Source: Leptospira_A soteropolitanensis
GTDB taxonomy: Bacteria > Spirochaetota > Leptospiria > Leptospirales > Leptospiraceae
Strand: one strand, 5' to 3'
DNA length: 64,000 bases
NCBI RefSeq assembly: GCF_026151335.1
Contig: NZ_JAMQPP010000001.1
Below, in pieces: positions 8,017 through 16,795 of the stretch. Numbering within the stretch: position 1 is the stretch's first letter; every line of letters starts with the position of its first letter. The notes beneath the pieces are model-generated. The model was not told the DNA's origin. It saw nothing but the letters and a program-made list of their open reading frames with translations, and made no database searches. Position numbers and translations under genes: made by a program.

Positions 8017-9579
8017 ATGGACGCACCCCATATGGACCAGATACTGACTTGGACTAAAACCTATCCCCTATCTTCCACGCTGATTGGATTGTTCACCTTC
8101 CTTGTGATCGTCTTTATCAGAGACATCACTCAAAAAAAGCACACGATTCAACGAAACTTTCCGATTGTCGGTCGCCTTCGTTATTTTTTAGAAATGATTG
8201 GGCCCGAACTAAGACAATACTGGGTAGCACATGACAAAGAAGAACGTCCATTTGATCGAACGGAAAGAAGTTGGATTTACGCAACAGCCAAAGGTCAAAA
8301 CAACAACTTTGGTTTTGGAACCACCGAAATCCAATACGAACCTGGATATCCGATCATCAAACATAAAGCCTTTCCTTATCCAGAAACAAAGGCCTATATC
8401 CACAAAAATGATGCCAGCTGTATTCCTTGTTTAAAAATCATTGGATCCAAACGTAAGTTTCCATACCGACCTTATTCGATAATCAATATCTCTGCAATGT
8501 CATTTGGATCTCTCGGAAAAAATGCGATTATGGCATTGAATAGAGGAGCTAGAGATTCCGGCGCCTATCACAACACAGGCGAAGGTGGTTTAAGCCATTA
8601 CCATATGGAAGGTGCAGATATGGTTTGGCAAATTGGAACTGGTTACTTTGGTGCAAGAGATAAATCAGGAAAATTTAGTTTAGATGTTTTGAAAGAGAAA
8701 GTAACAAAGAATCCTTGCATTAAAATGATCGAAATAAAATTGTCTCAGGGCGCCAAACCAGGCAAAGGTGGAATCCTGCCGGCCAAAAAAGTCAATGCTG
8801 AGATTGCCGCGATCCGTCATGTCGAAGAAGGAAAGGATTGTATCTCACCAAACTCGCATAGTGAGTTTACGAATGTAAAAGAACTCATTCAATTCATTGA
8901 AAAAATTGCAACGGGAACTGGACTCCCTGTAGGTATCAAAAGTGCCGTCGGTGAAATTGAATTTTGGGAAGAACTCGCTCGTGAAATGAAACAAAGTGGA
9001 GAGGGACCTGACTTTATCACGATCGATGGAGGGGAAGGTGGTACGGGAGCCGCTCCCCTCACCTACGCGGATCATGTTTCCTTACCTTTTAAAATTGGAT
9101 TCCAAAGGGTTTATACTCTCTTCCAAAGTTCGGGTTTGTCCGAACAAATTGTTTGGATAGGGTCAGGAAAACTCGGATTTCCTGACCGGGCCGTGGTTGC
9201 GATTGCTATGGGATGTGACCTCATCAATGTGGCAAGAGAAGCCATGTTATCCATCGGTTGTATCCAAGCGCAGAAATGCCATACGGACCATTGTCCTGCC
9301 GGCGTTGCTACGCAGAATTGGTGGTTACAAAGAGGAGTCGATCCTGAAATCAAAGGAAAACGTGCGGCAAAATACATCCAAGGATTTCGAAAAGAACTCT
9401 TAAGTTTAGCTCATTCCTGTGGATATGAACACCCAGGACAGTTCACTGGCCAAGATATAGAAATTAGTATGGGGATGAATCGTTACCAAACCTTAGAAGG
9501 ATTACTCGGTTACAAACGAGATGAAGTTAAGTTTACTAAACTAGAAGATTATACAGTATTTCCGAAACGACAAGCCTAA
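8017..9579 (+). CDS. FMN-binding glutamate synthase-like protein (GltB central/FMN domain)
   Basis: Resembles the FMN/synthase domain of glutamate synthase, in the stand-alone form of about 520 aa. An N-terminal membrane helix (about residues 15-35) is followed by ISAMSFGSLGKNA, GEGGLSHYH, GAKPGKGGILP and the FMN-binding TIDGGEGGTGAAP. CIQAQKCHTDHCPAG near residues 414-427 is the cysteine set that binds the 3Fe-4S cluster. The amidotransferase domain of true GltB is missing, so it is not a complete glutamate synthase; the reaction of these stand-alone proteins is not settled. Stop and start of the next gene abut (TAAATG). Confidence 0.85.
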   Translation: MDAPHMDQILTWTKTYPLSSTLIGLFTFLVIVFIRDITQKKHTIQRNFPIVGRLRYFLEMIGPELRQYWVAHDKEERPFDRTERSWIYATAKGQNNNFGFGTTEIQYEPGYPIIKHKAFPYPETKAYIHKNDASCIPCLKIIGSKRKFPYRPYSIINISAMSFGSLGKNAIMALNRGARDSGAYHNTGEGGLSHYHMEGADMVWQIGTGYFGARDKSGKFSLDVLKEKVTKNPCIKMIEIKLSQGAKPGKGGILPAKKVNAEIAAIRHVEEGKDCISPNSHSEFTNVKELIQFIEKIATGTGLPVGIKSAVGEIEFWEELAREMKQSGEGPDFITIDGGEGGTGAAPLTYADHVSLPFKIGFQRVYTLFQSSGLSEQIVWIGSGKLGFPDRAVVAIAMGCDLINVAREAMLSIGCIQAQKCHTDHCPAGVATQNWWLQRGVDPEIKGKRAAKYIQGFRKELLSLAHSCGYEHPGQFTGQDIEISMGMNRYQTLEGLLGYKRDEVKFTKLEDYTVFPKRQA

Positions 9580-11652
9580 ATGAAAAAACTCCTTTTTGTT
9601 GTTATGTTATTACATTTTAGCTGCCTTTCCGAAGAGAGGAATACAAAAGCAGAAGCACAAAAAGGTTTTTTAGATCTCAGCCATCATTCCTTTACAAACC
9701 AACCATTCGTAGCCTTAAATGGAGAATGGAAATTCTTTTGGAATACGGCCCCTTCGCAAATTCAGGAAACAGATTCCAATTTATTTCTTAACCTTCCAAA
9801 ACATTGGAATGGATTCCAAATGAATTATGGCACCTTGGGTGGGTTTGGACATGCTAGTTTTAGGATCAAACTAAAACTACCAGACAACCTTCCAGAAACA
9901 ATGGCTTTAACGGTTCCCGAACAGGACACTTCGTACGCTATTTATATTAATGGGAAATACTTGGGAGGATCAGGGAAACCAGGGGCAAACGGAAACGAAT
10001 ACATTCCCGAAGTAAAATCAACAATGGTAGTTTTGCCGCAAACTTCAGAGATTACCATTGACCTTTATGTTGCGAATTACATTCATAGAAAAGGTGGAAT
10101 TTGGAATGATATTGTCATTTCCACTTACAATAAAGCAGAGAGTCGGCTCACCAAACGAAAGATCAACGAAACAATGTTGTCCACAGTCCTGGCCTTTGTT
10201 GGAATTTTCTTTTTGGTCATGTATTTTTATAATCGAGATGGAAAACATACCATCGGGATCTTTTTATTTTCTACTGCTGTATTACTGAGGACCATTTCGA
10301 CCGGGGAAAGAATTTTAATAGAATTTATTGATGTTCCATATTGGCTCTTACTACGATTAGAATATCTTTCTTGGTACTGGTCGGCTCCATTACTATATCA
10401 TTATTTTTATACGGTCTTTCCGGAAGATTTTTCGAAAAAAATTGGTACCTTCTTTTACACCCTTGCCTCAATCTTAACATTCGGTCTTTTATTACCGCCA
10501 ATTTATTTTACAGAAACTGCTTCTGTTTATCCCATTGCATTTGTCGCTAATGGAATTATTATCTTCGTTTATTTGTATCGTGCTTACATGAAAAAACGAA
10601 TGGAATCAAAACCATTATTATTTGGAATGTTTTTAGTTTTGATTGCTGCCACTAACGATGTTTTACATGCAGAGTCTTACATTCATACTATGTACATTGC
10701 ACCTGCGAGTGTTGTTATATTTGTTTTTTTACAAGTCATTACTTTTGGACGAATTGTTCGCCAAAGTATGACAAAAACCTTAGAATTCGCACAGGAGCAA
10801 AAACAACTCAGTAATTCTTTTAGTCGTTTTGTTCCAACAGAATTCTTATACCACTTAGGCAAAACCGACATACGGTACGTTGACTTAGGAGACCAAGTAC
10901 AAAAGCGAATGACCATACTCTTTGCTGACATCAGGTCTTTTACTGAATTTTCAGAGACACTCACACCTAAAGAAAACTTTGATTTTTTAAACAGTTATTT
11001 ACAACGTGTTGGCCCTATCATTCGACATAACAACGGATTCATCGATAAATTTATTGGTGATGCCGTTATGGCACTATTTCCCTACGATATCAATGATGCG
11101 GTAAAAGCGGCAGTCGAAATGCAAGACGCCATTCGTATTTACAACGGCCATAGAGCCAACTGCGGATACATTCCAGTAGAAGTGGGAATCGGGATCCATA
11201 CAGGAAACCTCACTTTAGGGATATTAGGTGAACACAAACGAATGGAAGGGACTGTTATATCCGACGCAGTTAACTTAGCATCTCGTATCGAAGGAATCAC
11301 AAAACTTTTTTCCTCTCGAATTGTTATCAGTGCAGATACTTTCATCGAAGCTTCCGAAGGATTGGGATACCATTACCGATTGCTTGATCGTGTGGCGATC
11401 AAAGGCAAAACAGATTCGGTGTTCGTTGTAGAAGTATTAGATGGTTATGAACCAGAGAAAGCAGCAAGACTTATCGCCATTAAAGATGATTATACTTTAG
11501 CATTAGATGCATTTCGCCGGGAAGATTTTGAAGAGGCAATAGAAGGATTTTCAAAATTGTTAGATAAAAACCCCGACGATTCTGTTTCTAGGTTATTTTT
11601 AGATCGTTGTCATGAAGCCAAAGAAAGAACTAAGATGGAACTTGGTAGCTAA
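9580..11652 (+). CDS. Membrane class III adenylate/guanylate cyclase with 7TMR-DISM sensor and TPR
   Basis: Signal protein of 690 aa. A signal peptide with a possible lipobox (LLHFSC) leads into an extracytoplasmic beta domain with the features of a DISM/sugar-binding fold (NGEWKFFW, YAIYINGKYLGGSGKPG; about residues 30-195). Seven hydrophobic helices follow (200-395). The cyclase domain begins near 435: FADIRSF supplies metal Asp450, and DKFIGDAVMALF supplies Asp494, 44 residues later as expected. The lysine in DKFIGD suggests ATP as substrate. A TPR-like region closes the protein (DDYTLALDAFRREDFEEA). It abuts the GltB-like gene. Ligand unknown. Confidence 0.87.
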   Translation: MKKLLFVVMLLHFSCLSEERNTKAEAQKGFLDLSHHSFTNQPFVALNGEWKFFWNTAPSQIQETDSNLFLNLPKHWNGFQMNYGTLGGFGHASFRIKLKLPDNLPETMALTVPEQDTSYAIYINGKYLGGSGKPGANGNEYIPEVKSTMVVLPQTSEITIDLYVANYIHRKGGIWNDIVISTYNKAESRLTKRKINETMLSTVLAFVGIFFLVMYFYNRDGKHTIGIFLFSTAVLLRTISTGERILIEFIDVPYWLLLRLEYLSWYWSAPLLYHYFYTVFPEDFSKKIGTFFYTLASILTFGLLLPPIYFTETASVYPIAFVANGIIIFVYLYRAYMKKRMESKPLLFGMFLVLIAATNDVLHAESYIHTMYIAPASVVIFVFLQVITFGRIVRQSMTKTLEFAQEQKQLSNSFSRFVPTEFLYHLGKTDIRYVDLGDQVQKRMTILFADIRSFTEFSETLTPKENFDFLNSYLQRVGPIIRHNNGFIDKFIGDAVMALFPYDINDAVKAAVEMQDAIRIYNGHRANCGYIPVEVGIGIHTGNLTLGILGEHKRMEGTVISDAVNLASRIEGITKLFSSRIVISADTFIEASEGLGYHYRLLDRVAIKGKTDSVFVVEVLDGYEPEKAARLIAIKDDYTLALDAFRREDFEEAIEGFSKLLDKNPDDSVSRLFLDRCHEAKERTKMELGS

Positions 11653-12944
11653 TTCCGTCTGTTTTTGAAATAAAAACCTATTCCCAAAAGCAAACCAAAT
11701 CCAAGAACTCCGAGCCCTAAATATGGCTCAGAAACAAAAACGGAACCACAAGCAACAATCCCTAATACAAGAGCAATTCCTGGCAAAATCGGATACAATG
11801 GCGCTTTATACGGTCTAGGCATTTGAGGTTCTTTTTTCCTCAATACAAAATAAGATACTAAACTCAAAAGGTACATCCCACATGCACCTAACGCTGAAAT
11901 TGTGATTAACTCTGCGGTGTCCAAAAAACACATACAAAATATCCCGAGTAATCCACCGCTAAGAACCGCATTTTGCGGGACAAGAGAACCGGAACTTAGT
12001 TTCGATAGATATGTTGGCAAGTAACCTTCTTTGGCCATTGCGTAAATCAATCTTGAGTTTCCAAGGATGATTCCAAAAAGGGAGGCCACAAGGCCAAACA
12101 AACCGATAAAGGTAAATATAAAAGGCCAAATTTCTTCCCTACCATATAACTTTTGCAATACGTATGATAAAGGGTAATCCAACTCCGCAATTTCTTTGGT
12201 ATCAACAACAGAAGCTGTAAAAATAAAAATAAGTCCCGCCAAACAAAGTAAGGTGAAAATACCCGCAGTGTATCCGATGGGGATATCACGAGCAGGATTA
12301 CGAACTTCCTCAGCCGCCAAGGCAACCCCTTCCACTGCCAAAAAAAACCAAATGGCAAACGGTATCGAAAGAAATGCAGATGACCAGGATATAGAACTAA
12401 CGACAGGAAAATTTGGAATTCGGTCAAAAGAAACATGGGGCCAAAGGAATACCAAATAAAACAAAAGTCCAAACACTGCAACGATGGTCACCAAAAGTTC
12501 AAAACGTGCAGTTTGTTTGATACCAGTAAGATTGATCAAAAGCAAAAAACAAAACATAACCATACCGGCACCAAAAGCAGGTATCACCGGAAAAAGAAAA
12601 TGGATGTATCCACCTAATGCAGATGCAATGGCGGGAGGTGCCAATAAAAACTCAACAAGAACCAAATACCCAGTGATGAGTCCAAACAAATCACCCAGGG
12701 CTCTTTTTGCATAAGCAGAAGGACCACCTGACTGAGGAATGCTGGCAGCAAGTTCAGTAAAACAAAGTGCAAAGATTACGTAAAAAGTGGCAATCCAAAC
12801 CACGGCCATACTAAATTCCCAAAAACTTGCATGGGACCAACCAAAGTTCCAACCGAAATAATCACCAGAAATAACAAGTCCAACGGCAATGCCCCATAAA
12901 TGGACAGAATGTAAAACTTTATGCATCTTCCCGTCTTCTTTCAT
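11649..12944 (-). CDS. APC-family amino acid permease, ethanolamine permease-like
   Basis: Inner-membrane transporter of the APC superfamily with about 12 membrane helices. The first helix contains GIAVGLVISGDYFGWNFG, the glycine-rich substrate/sodium region that in ethanolamine permeases (Eat) has the same SGDYFGWN sequence; AAEEVRNPARDIP is the conserved loop after helix 6. Ethanolamine or an amino acid is therefore the likely substrate, but no ethanolamine ammonia-lyase genes are nearby. The start is chosen at 12944 because AGAGG stands six bases before this ATG; an upstream ATG at 12998 lacks one. It overlaps the convergent cyclase gene by 4 nt. Confidence 0.85.
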   Translation of the reverse strand: MKEDGKMHKVLHSVHLWGIAVGLVISGDYFGWNFGWSHASFWEFSMAVVWIATFYVIFALCFTELAASIPQSGGPSAYAKRALGDLFGLITGYLVLVEFLLAPPAIASALGGYIHFLFPVIPAFGAGMVMFCFLLLINLTGIKQTARFELLVTIVAVFGLLFYLVFLWPHVSFDRIPNFPVVSSISWSSAFLSIPFAIWFFLAVEGVALAAEEVRNPARDIPIGYTAGIFTLLCLAGLIFIFTASVVDTKEIAELDYPLSYVLQKLYGREEIWPFIFTFIGLFGLVASLFGIILGNSRLIYAMAKEGYLPTYLSKLSSGSLVPQNAVLSGGLLGIFCMCFLDTAELITISALGACGMYLLSLVSYFVLRKKEPQMPRPYKAPLYPILPGIALVLGIVACGSVFVSEPYLGLGVLGFGLLLGIGFYFKNRRN

Positions 12945-13202
12945 GTTACCTCTTTGCAACATCGGCCAAAACCAATTCATAAGCAAATACAATGCCATTG
13001 GTATATAAAAATCTCATTTTTTCATAAGCATTCCTTGCGCAAATTTCTGTTTGAACCGTCAGATTGTGTTTGGCGACTCTCACCTAATCGAATCCTACCG
13101 GCACGAAATTTCCTAAAGTATTTCTCTGAAATAATTAAATTAGGTATTGCAAATGAATCTAATTCCCAATACTATAGGGAAAATACTAATATAGGTTCCG
13201 TG

Positions 13203-14024
13203 ATGCGAAATTTAAAACTATACATAACTTTCCTTTTATACATTTTCATTTTTCCCTTAAATGCCGTACAAACCATCCTTCTCAAACAAGGTAAGTCTAT
13301 CAAAGGGATTGTCACCAATCAAAATGTGGATAGTGTCGAAGTAGACACACAAAACGGAAAACACATGGTAATTTCTAAAAAAACCGTTTTAAAAATTATC
13401 TATAAAGATATTGCGGAATCAGAAGAAGAAATCATCAGAAAAGAAGAAGAAGAAAAAAGAAAACAAGAAAAAGAAAAAGCAATCGCAGCCAAACAAGAAG
13501 AGATCCGCAAACGGAGAGAAACCCTCGCACAACAAGAATTGGAAAATCGCAATCAAAAGGGAGAAGGTACAAAGGTCACACATAGCCTTCGAGACTCCTT
13601 TGTCCTCACATCGGTTGCCGATGGAAATATGATCACTCTTGCCCCTGAATCAGCAAAATGCCAAACCTTTCAAGAATACCCAGAATACTTTTGGTTGTTT
13701 GGTGGACTTAGATTCAAAGAACCAGATTGGAATGTTTTACTTCCAAATGACAGTCGGCCCGTACGAATCCGTCAAACTTCTACTTGGAAAGACTTAGCGA
13801 TCACACTTCTCGGTGGGTTTGCAATCACCATCACAAGAAAAACCATTATCGTAGATGTCTGCGAAGGAAATGGATTTCGTATGGTCTCTGATTCTGAAAT
13901 CAATCGTATCAAAGAAGAAGCAGTTGAACAAATCAAAACAGAACAAGAGTTAAAAGAAGCACAAGAAAAGTACGAATTAGAACTACTTGAAAAAGATTTA
14001 GAATCATTGAAGAAGAAAAAATGA
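13203..14024 (+). CDS. Exported coiled-coil protein, unknown function
   Basis: I do not recognise a named family. The start is placed at ATG 13203 because it gives a signal peptide (hydrophobic LYITFLLYIFIFPLNAV). The mature N-terminus (TILLKQGKSIKGIVTNQN) is a short beta domain seen repeatedly in leptospiral exported proteins. Then comes a long Lys/Glu-rich helix (about 75-125), a globular part with two cysteines, a membrane-like segment (LAITLLGGFAITIT near residue 200) and a second Glu/Lys-rich coiled coil at the C-terminus. Its stop overlaps the next lipoprotein gene by 4 nt (ATGA), so the two are probably expressed together. Confidence 0.6.
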   Translation: MRNLKLYITFLLYIFIFPLNAVQTILLKQGKSIKGIVTNQNVDSVEVDTQNGKHMVISKKTVLKIIYKDIAESEEEIIRKEEEEKRKQEKEKAIAAKQEEIRKRRETLAQQELENRNQKGEGTKVTHSLRDSFVLTSVADGNMITLAPESAKCQTFQEYPEYFWLFGGLRFKEPDWNVLLPNDSRPVRIRQTSTWKDLAITLLGGFAITITRKTIIVDVCEGNGFRMVSDSEINRIKEEAVEQIKTEQELKEAQEKYELELLEKDLESLKKKK

Positions 14025-14899
14025 AATTGATGAACCAAATAAATCAATTGAAACAGTTGATACAAATTTTTGATCAGTTCCATCTTCTAAAACGGAGAAT
14101 CCTATCAAAGGGAATTTGTATATTCCTCCTCCCGTTTTTGATGTTTCAAAATTGTTATTTGAATCCATTTGTGTATGACTTACTGAATCCAATTTTAGAA
14201 GAAGAGAAAAAAGCTGGCCTCTTGGATGGAGGTCTTTTGCTGGCACTGAATGGATTCTCATCTTCATTGTATATAACGGGTGTCATCCGAAATGGATCGG
14301 GTATTGCTCAGATTAATAAAGAATATTCCGTCATTGCATCCGAAAGTAATACGTTTGGACCGGACAGCTCTGGAATCACTGATTCCTCTGGAAGATTTTT
14401 CTTAAGCATTGGACCCGGAGATACAAACGTTCGTGTTACAGAACTAGGAGAAGATCTCGTGACATTTACATTGAATGTCAGTGGGCCCGAATTCATCCAA
14501 GTGAAAAATGTAAATCCAATTAATTATGAGATTAGTAGTATAATTCCATATGCACCAACCAATAAACCTGCATTTTTTGAATTGATCAGCACCTCGCCAG
14601 CAAATAACGAAACTTATATTGGAGTCTCTCCTGACTTAACTCTTACATTTTCTGATACACTACCCGAATGGGATTTTTCGACTTTGACAACGTTAGTTGC
14701 CAATAATGTATCAGTTACACCCTCAGGTATCAGTTTGCTGAGTCCAAGTTTATCGCCACCAAATACGATTATTATAATGACGAATGTATCGACATACGAT
14801 ATCGAATATACTGTTCAAATTGGTCCTGGTTTTTATTCGACAAATGGGATACCGTTAACTCCTCGTTCAGTCAAATTTCGATTAGAGACTCTTCCATAA
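14021..14899 (+). CDS. Ig-like lipoprotein, copy 1 of 3
   Basis: First of three related lipoproteins. A long basic N-terminus precedes the hydrophobic core and the lipobox LMFQNC (Cys46). After it comes YLNPF, a carboxypeptidase-regulatory-like beta domain (ITGVIRNGSG ... DSSGRFFLSIG, about 85-165), and a C-terminal Ig-like domain of the SbsA type: FFELISTSPANNE, then TLTFSDTL, ending in IPLTPRSVKFRLE. No catalytic motif; a surface-exposed or periplasmic structural or adhesive role is only an inference. Translation is coupled to the coiled-coil gene by an ATGA overlap. Confidence 0.7.
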   Translation: MKLMNQINQLKQLIQIFDQFHLLKRRILSKGICIFLLPFLMFQNCYLNPFVYDLLNPILEEEKKAGLLDGGLLLALNGFSSSLYITGVIRNGSGIAQINKEYSVIASESNTFGPDSSGITDSSGRFFLSIGPGDTNVRVTELGEDLVTFTLNVSGPEFIQVKNVNPINYEISSIIPYAPTNKPAFFELISTSPANNETYIGVSPDLTLTFSDTLPEWDFSTLTTLVANNVSVTPSGISLLSPSLSPPNTIIIMTNVSTYDIEYTVQIGPGFYSTNGIPLTPRSVKFRLETLP

Positions 14900-14933
14900 T
14901 AAATTGTAAAATTCTAGATTTTTACAATTTATT
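14898..14933 (+). terminator. AT-rich 14-bp hairpin after lipoprotein copy 1
   Basis: AATAAATTGTAAAA and its exact complement are separated by 8 nt, overlapping the stop codon of the gene. The arms are perfect and the 3' arm is T-rich, so a terminator is likely. A promoter for the next gene begins immediately after it. Confidence 0.55.
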
Positions 14934-14936
14934 GAC

Positions 14937-14965
14937 TTGAGTATTCTACTATCATCTTCTAATAT
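14937..14965 (+). promoter_or_regulatory. Promoter of lipoprotein copy 2
   Basis: TTGAGT, 17-nt spacer, TAATAT. The start would lie near 14972, and AAGAGGA stands just before the ATG at 15002. Confidence 0.5.
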
Positions 14966-15001
14966 TAGAAACGTTATAGAAAGAGTAAGAGGAAACAACA
15001 T

Positions 15002-15805
15002 ATGCGATCGGTTCTATTTTACATTTCTTGTATTTTATCTTTTTCATGTTATTTCAATCCACTCGTCAATTCCATTGTAAGCCCGGAAAAACCAGAGGAA
15101 AATAATTCCTTCCTTGGCCTTTTAGGACTTTCTGGTCCCACACTTTTAATCACTGGGCAAATCATCGATGCCAATGGGCTGGGGGAAGCAGGACTTGTTT
15201 TGCAACCAGGAAAATCCTTTGCTCCCCAATCAAAATCAACAAGTTCAGGTTATACAACAGTTGCTGGTGGTAGATTTTATATCCCTTACCAATCAGGGCA
15301 GGTCTCTTTTACGGTATATAAAGAGAATTTGTATTATTTTGAATTTACATTAGATATTGCAAGCACTAGTCAAATCACCTATAGTTTGTACGGTGCTGCT
15401 CCAGGGATTCAAATCAATGGACTTGGAGCAATCAACATCGCAGATCAAACAAATGTATTTGATTTGGTAAGAGCGTATACAATTGACGGACAATCAAACC
15501 AAGTCCCTCTTAATGCAAATGTAAATGTATATATCAGTGCAATGATTTTTGAATTCTCAGAGGCTCCAATTCATGCATTAGCAAATGAATTCGTAAATGC
15601 TTGGATTTCTGAAAATATCAGTGTTTCTCCTGCAACTTCTTTTGACAATGTCATGAATGTTTCAGGTAATACCCTTACCATTTCTCCAATGGGATTAGGA
15701 GGAATGACGGCTTATGAAATTACTCTTGGATCAGGAATCCTATCTGCAACTGGCAAACCATTAACACCGAGAACGATACAATTTTTCTATCAATTTAATC
15801 CTTGA
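15002..15805 (+). CDS. Ig-like lipoprotein, copy 2 of 3
   Basis: Same plan as the gene before and the gene after it: signal peptide with lipobox LSFSC (Cys16), then YFNP, a hydrophobic linker (FLGLLGLSGP), a beta domain starting ITGQIIDANG with the AGGRFYIPY strand, and a C-terminal Ig-like domain ending GKPLTPRTIQFF. It is the most divergent of the three in the middle. It has its own promoter and AAGAGGA ribosome binding site. Function unknown; export to the envelope is the only safe statement. Confidence 0.7.
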   Translation: MRSVLFYISCILSFSCYFNPLVNSIVSPEKPEENNSFLGLLGLSGPTLLITGQIIDANGLGEAGLVLQPGKSFAPQSKSTSSGYTTVAGGRFYIPYQSGQVSFTVYKENLYYFEFTLDIASTSQITYSLYGAAPGIQINGLGAINIADQTNVFDLVRAYTIDGQSNQVPLNANVNVYISAMIFEFSEAPIHALANEFVNAWISENISVSPATSFDNVMNVSGNTLTISPMGLGGMTAYEITLGSGILSATGKPLTPRTIQFFYQFNP

Positions 15806-15943
15806 TTCTAAACTTAGGATAAACTGTAATTTCTTCAATAGATTCTCCCGCCTTTTTCCTCTTGACATGATATTTTATTATATTCAATATTTCCTATATT
15901 GAGTTTTACTCACGTTCTCTACTCACAATAGGAATGTACGACA

Positions 15944-16750
15944 ATGAACCGAATTCTTAAGACCTTTATTATCCTCCTCTCTATCCTTTTCGTTTCAAAT
16001 TGTTACTTCAATCCCATCCTTCAAAAATTTGTATTCACGGAACCCGAAAAAGAAAACTCACTTTTGCAAGGCCTATCCTTACTAGCACTACCCTCAGGTC
16101 CCTTTGCAATCTCAATCACAGGTCAAATCCGCAATGAAAATGGGTCGACTGTCACAGATGCTCTCCTAACAGTGACCAGTCGCACAAACGAATTGGATGG
16201 ATTGGATGCAAGTGCTACCACGGATGAAGGGGGAAGGTTTTTCATTCGTGTATCCTCTGGGACAACGACATTTGCCGTTTCGCAAGAGGGATCCCCGTAT
16301 TTTACATTCAAACTACAAGTCAATTCCCCAACGGACATTCAGGTTGTGGAGATAAGTGACAATTCCTTTCCCGTTGAGGTTGGTAGTTTTGTACCCTATG
16401 AACCAGGGAACCAACCTAGTTTTTTTGAATTGTTGAGTTCCAATCCATATCAAAATGAAGTTCGTGCCAATACACCAGAAGGATTTGAATTTTATTTTAC
16501 AGAAGATGTAGCTGGACCAATACAAGGACAAGACGCGCAGTGGCTTTCCGATAACCTAACGGTCGTTCCGAGTCTTACGTTTGGCCCAGTGGAAATGAGC
16601 ACGAGTTTTTTTTACGTTGGAACTTTCAATTTTACCAATGGAACAACCTATCAAATCACTTTGACATCAAATTTGCGTTCTTCAGTCTCAGGGATCCCTC
16701 TCACTCCAAGGACGATCACTTTTAGTTGTATCTCCCAATGTGGACTGTAA
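15944..16750 (+). CDS. Ig-like lipoprotein, copy 3 of 3
   Basis: Closest to copy 1. Signal peptide MNRILKTFIILLSILFVSNC with Cys20 as lipidation site, then YFNPILQKFVF and an EPEKENSLLQGLSLL linker like the one in copy 2. The beta domain (ITGQIRNENGSTVTDA ... EGGRFFIRVSSG) is followed by an Ig-like domain (SFFELLSSNPYQNE, FEFYFTED, SGIPLTPRTITFS). Two extra cysteines occur at the C-terminus (SCISQC). An exact TTGACA at 15862 with a weak CAATAT 17 nt later (15885) may be its promoter. Function unknown. Confidence 0.7.
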   Translation: MNRILKTFIILLSILFVSNCYFNPILQKFVFTEPEKENSLLQGLSLLALPSGPFAISITGQIRNENGSTVTDALLTVTSRTNELDGLDASATTDEGGRFFIRVSSGTTTFAVSQEGSPYFTFKLQVNSPTDIQVVEISDNSFPVEVGSFVPYEPGNQPSFFELLSSNPYQNEVRANTPEGFEFYFTEDVAGPIQGQDAQWLSDNLTVVPSLTFGPVEMSTSFFYVGTFNFTNGTTYQITLTSNLRSSVSGIPLTPRTITFSCISQCGL

Positions 16751-16757
16751 CTCATAC

Positions 16758-16786
16758 TTGACAAACCAACAGATTCTTCGTATGTT
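16758..16786 (+). promoter_or_regulatory. Strong promoter with almost no leader
   Basis: TTGACA, 17-nt spacer, TATGTT. The transcription start should be near 16793, only a few bases before the GTG at 16796, which suggests a leaderless or nearly leaderless message. Confidence 0.6.
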
Positions 16787-16795
16787 CTTGAGATC

